Notes under the pieces: model-generated
Databases searched by the model: none
What the model was told of the DNA's origin: nothing
The model's input: only the letters and a program-made list of their open reading frames with translations
Shown: positions 62,186 through 64,000 of the stretch, in pieces
Layout: each line of letters opens with the position of its first letter
Position numbering within the stretch: position 1 is the stretch's first letter
Assembly: GCA_013420905.1 (NCBI GenBank)
Contig: JAAXNY010000005.1
Span: 1,054,001-1,118,000 of the forward strand
DNA: 64,000 nucleotides
Reading direction: 5' to 3'
DNA from: Collybia mongolica
Taxonomy: Eukaryota; Basidiomycota; Agaricomycetes; Agaricales; Clitocybaceae
Translations under genes and position numbers: made by a program

Positions 62186-62660
62186 TGTTACAAATTCCCT
62201 TATCTGTTCGACCTATCATTTCTTTTCTTCTTTTCTTACCTATTATTGATTACCAGACGCTTATCAACCCTATCTTTCAATATCTCCATATGCATTTCTT
62301 TTCTCATACTTACTCAGCTTTCTTACTCATCCTCTTTGATAGCTTACTCATCTTTATCTATAACGAATAGCGTAAACAACGCTTATCGGACTATTATGTA
62401 TATATACGGGTAGTTTAGCTTAGCTAGCTCTTTAGCTTGACCTAGCTGAATCAACCTTATTCATCTATCTTCTTGACGCGAACTCGATCCTATCCGCCTT
62501 ACGAAGGGGGTAGTGCATCTTTGATCAGATAACTCGATAACTTGACTTTAGCCCTACTGAGGGAGTCAATAGACGTTGGACTTACAGAAGTCAACGGTCT
62601 AAGAACGAACGAACGACATATCAGATTGACTTAGAGGATAAGGCCTAAACAGCCGTAACA
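62186..62660 (+). repeat. 3' LTR of outer element
   Basis: 475 bp, the partner of 49310-49784, separated from its own internal region by the nested element. It keeps CG at all five sites where the 5' LTR has TG or CA. Followed by CATAC. Confidence 0.95.
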
Positions 62661-62665
62661 CATAC

Positions 62666-62870
62666 CATCTGCCCAGTACTGAGCCAAAAGCTCACACAAG
62701 ACACCACTGGCATGCCTTTGATATATACCATTAAGAACATGATGTAGACAAGGACACCCATGCCCCACACTATCACCCTTCACAAGCCTTTGGGGTGTCA
62801 AATGAATGAAAACCTACCTTTGCAAAGAGAGGCTTTATGATATAGAAACTATAACCAATGACAATTTCAA
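62666..62870 (-). pseudogene. Unidentified coding relic, part right of the retrotransposon
   Basis: The minus strand is open for about 45 codons up to the insertion site: GDSVGHGCPCLHHVLNGIYQ then ASGVLCELLAQYWADGM. It joins in frame to the left part at 49304. Upstream the reading breaks near 62800, where GTAGGT...CCAAAG could be an intron. Confidence 0.35.
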
Positions 62871-63260
62871 TTCAACAATCATGCATGCTGAGCTGTGGGT
62901 GGCTTGATGGCTCTTGGACTACATGTAAAGACCCATTCAGGCCAAGTTCAGGCATTCCCGGACAATTGTACACCAGAGCATTCAGTGAATTCCGTGCTAA
63001 TATAAACAGTGATAATTTGCACAACCTTATTAATCCCTGTAAAGATAAAGATAACTTTGTCACTGATTGTCACTTCAAGCCGTCACGGAGTGCCAGGACC
63101 CCAGCTGACACCCATGATTTGTAATTGTTTTTATTAAAATAGACCATGGTCCTGGAGGGCAACGGTACCATAATGATGGCTTGTAGGTTCATTATTTGTG
63201 TCCGCCTTTCTAGAATGTGGAAGGCTGTGAATGAATGAGCCGAAGAAGGAGCCGAAGAAG

Positions 63261-63291
63261 GAGTGGCGCCGCAAATATTAGATCTCCGGCA
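63261..63291 (+). promoter_or_regulatory. Conserved upstream element of the small-protein family (copy 5)
   Basis: Reads GAGTGGCGCCGCAAATATT then AGATCTCCGGCA, 345 bp upstream of the 63.6-kb ATG. It is closer to the 33.4-kb version than to its direct duplicate at 30.6 kb, which reads GTAGCGTCGCG. Confidence 0.6.
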
Positions 63292-63635
63292 GAAAGCTTA
63301 ACACATGGAATTGTACCCTGGATATGCAAAGACGCATTGTCGAGGGATGAGACGCTAAGGTCATTTATACTTACCGACTACTGTTGTTGTCGGGTGCAAG
63401 ATGAACACGCTAAATGATGCTATTTTAGGAGGTAGTCACCGAAAGTAGGGCGACAACTTTCATTGGCCATACGATCCCAGAATTTCTATAAAGGCAGGGC
63501 GTCGAAGAGATGTTAGACAGAACAACTCGTTCGATTCTTTAAACACTTTCATCACTCACATCGTAAGCTTTCTCGAGTCCATTTCTCATTGAAAAACCAC
63601 TTTGCTCATTCACACGCAATCTAGAATCAGACAAT

Positions 63636-63962
63636 ATGCCTTCCGCCAGCGGCAAAGTCACATCTACCGACGGCTCGCAGATCACATGCATATTTACCAT
63701 CGACCAGATCGAGCGCAGATATGTAGGCACAATCAACCCTGCTGTGACTCAATTTATGACCACGAAAGCGACGCTCACCTACGATTCTATCTCGAGCTTG
63801 GTCGGAACCAAGACATTCGATGGCACGCTCGGAATCGATGGTGTCAAGTTCGATATCGGCGAGGGTACTGACGTCAGCGTGTCTGGTGAATTGATTTCGC
63901 CCGTCAGACCGAGAGTGAACGTGAACGGTGTTGCGACTTGGATCGCCTCCGCTGATGATTAG
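63636..63962 (+). CDS. Small ~108-aa protein, family member 5 (identical to member 2)
   Basis: Encodes the same protein as 31006-31332, with no nucleotide difference seen. The putative 5'UTR intron is 63563-63624 and the TATAAAG lies near 63487. If the retrotransposon nest is removed, this gene stands head-to-head with the 47.4-kb minus-strand gene, the same arrangement as the 29.3/31.0-kb pair. Product function unknown. Confidence 0.8.
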   Translation: MPSASGKVTSTDGSQITCIFTIDQIERRYVGTINPAVTQFMTTKATLTYDSISSLVGTKTFDGTLGIDGVKFDIGEGTDVSVSGELISPVRPRVNVNGVATWIASADD

Positions 63963-64000
63963 GTATTTGATTTTTGATGGTTCATTTGTGAGGTCGTGGC

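Larger units (their letters stand above)
49310..62660 (+). mobile_element. Outer Ty3/gypsy chromovirus, carrying a nested element
   Basis: LTR retrotransposon bounded by 475-bp LTRs that begin TGTTAC and end GTAACA, flanked by the 5-bp target duplication CATAC at 49305-49309 and 62661-62665. Internal order is gag, protease, RT, RNase H, integrase and a terminal chromodomain, then a separate third ORF. A second gypsy element is inserted at 55777-62181, directly between the purine tract (GAGAGGGGG) and the 3' LTR. The LTRs differ at about five sites, roughly 1%. The coding region is AT-rich and broken, so the element cannot now act autonomously. Confidence 0.95.
63204..64000 (+). repeat. Direct duplicate of 30588-31370, continuing past the window
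   Basis: Same promoter, 5'UTR intron, gene and 3' flank as at 31 kb. Divergence is confined to the first ~240 bases; the rest shows no difference to the window edge. Confidence 0.9.

Overview
The window is a piece of a nuclear genome from a mushroom-forming basidiomycete (Agaricomycetes). The evidence is many short spliceosomal introns of about 50-60 nt, orthologues of conserved eukaryotic nuclear genes, a fungal NACHT NTPase, an Ssk1 response regulator, chromodomain-bearing gypsy retrotransposons and a Helitron relic. All calls come from reading translated exons, splice sites and repeats by eye. No database search was possible.

Layout. 1-4.6 kb is a decayed Helitron (HUH Rep plus PIF1-type helicase). 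5-27.9 kb is an ordinary gene-dense block: KRR1 (-), an NCBP3-like cap-binding protein (+), ESF2/ABT1 (+), ARS2/Serrate (+), SSK1 (+), a KDM3-type JmjC protein (+), a conserved fungal hypothetical (-), and a NACHT NTPase with a three-unit C-terminal repeat (-). 28.9-34.1 kb and 41-48 kb form an accessory region built around a family of ~105-aa proteins of unknown function. Five genes of this family lie in the window, at 28.9, 31.0, 33.8, 47.1 and 63.6 kb, sharing an upstream element and in most cases an apparent 5'UTR intron. 34.7-40.9 kb holds three normal genes: a secreted serine carboxypeptidase (-), NOP58 (+) and the sterol 3-keto reductase ERG27 (+). 41-46 kb also holds P450 and SDR relics. 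49.3-62.7 kb is a nest of two Ty3/gypsy chromoviruses, one inserted exactly at the 3'-LTR boundary of the other, each with its own target-site duplication.

Shared themes. KRR1, ESF2 and NOP58 act in nucleolar small-subunit rRNA maturation. The NCBP3-like protein and ARS2 belong to the nuclear cap-binding network. SSK1 is the response regulator feeding the HOG MAP-kinase cascade.

Most unusual points: (a) a single-nucleotide exon in KRR1 between a 53-nt and a 50-nt intron; (b) an AT-AC intron in the carboxypeptidase gene; (c) the small-protein family with its conserved upstream element, divergent pairs, an orphan duplicated intergenic block, and one pair apparently split by the retrotransposon nest; (d) both retrotransposons show the geometry expected for self-primed reverse transcription; (e) their interruptions are almost all TGA where CGA is likely ancestral, yet an additional zinc-knuckle ORF in the outer element is intact; (f) the exon-delimited repeat on the NACHT protein.
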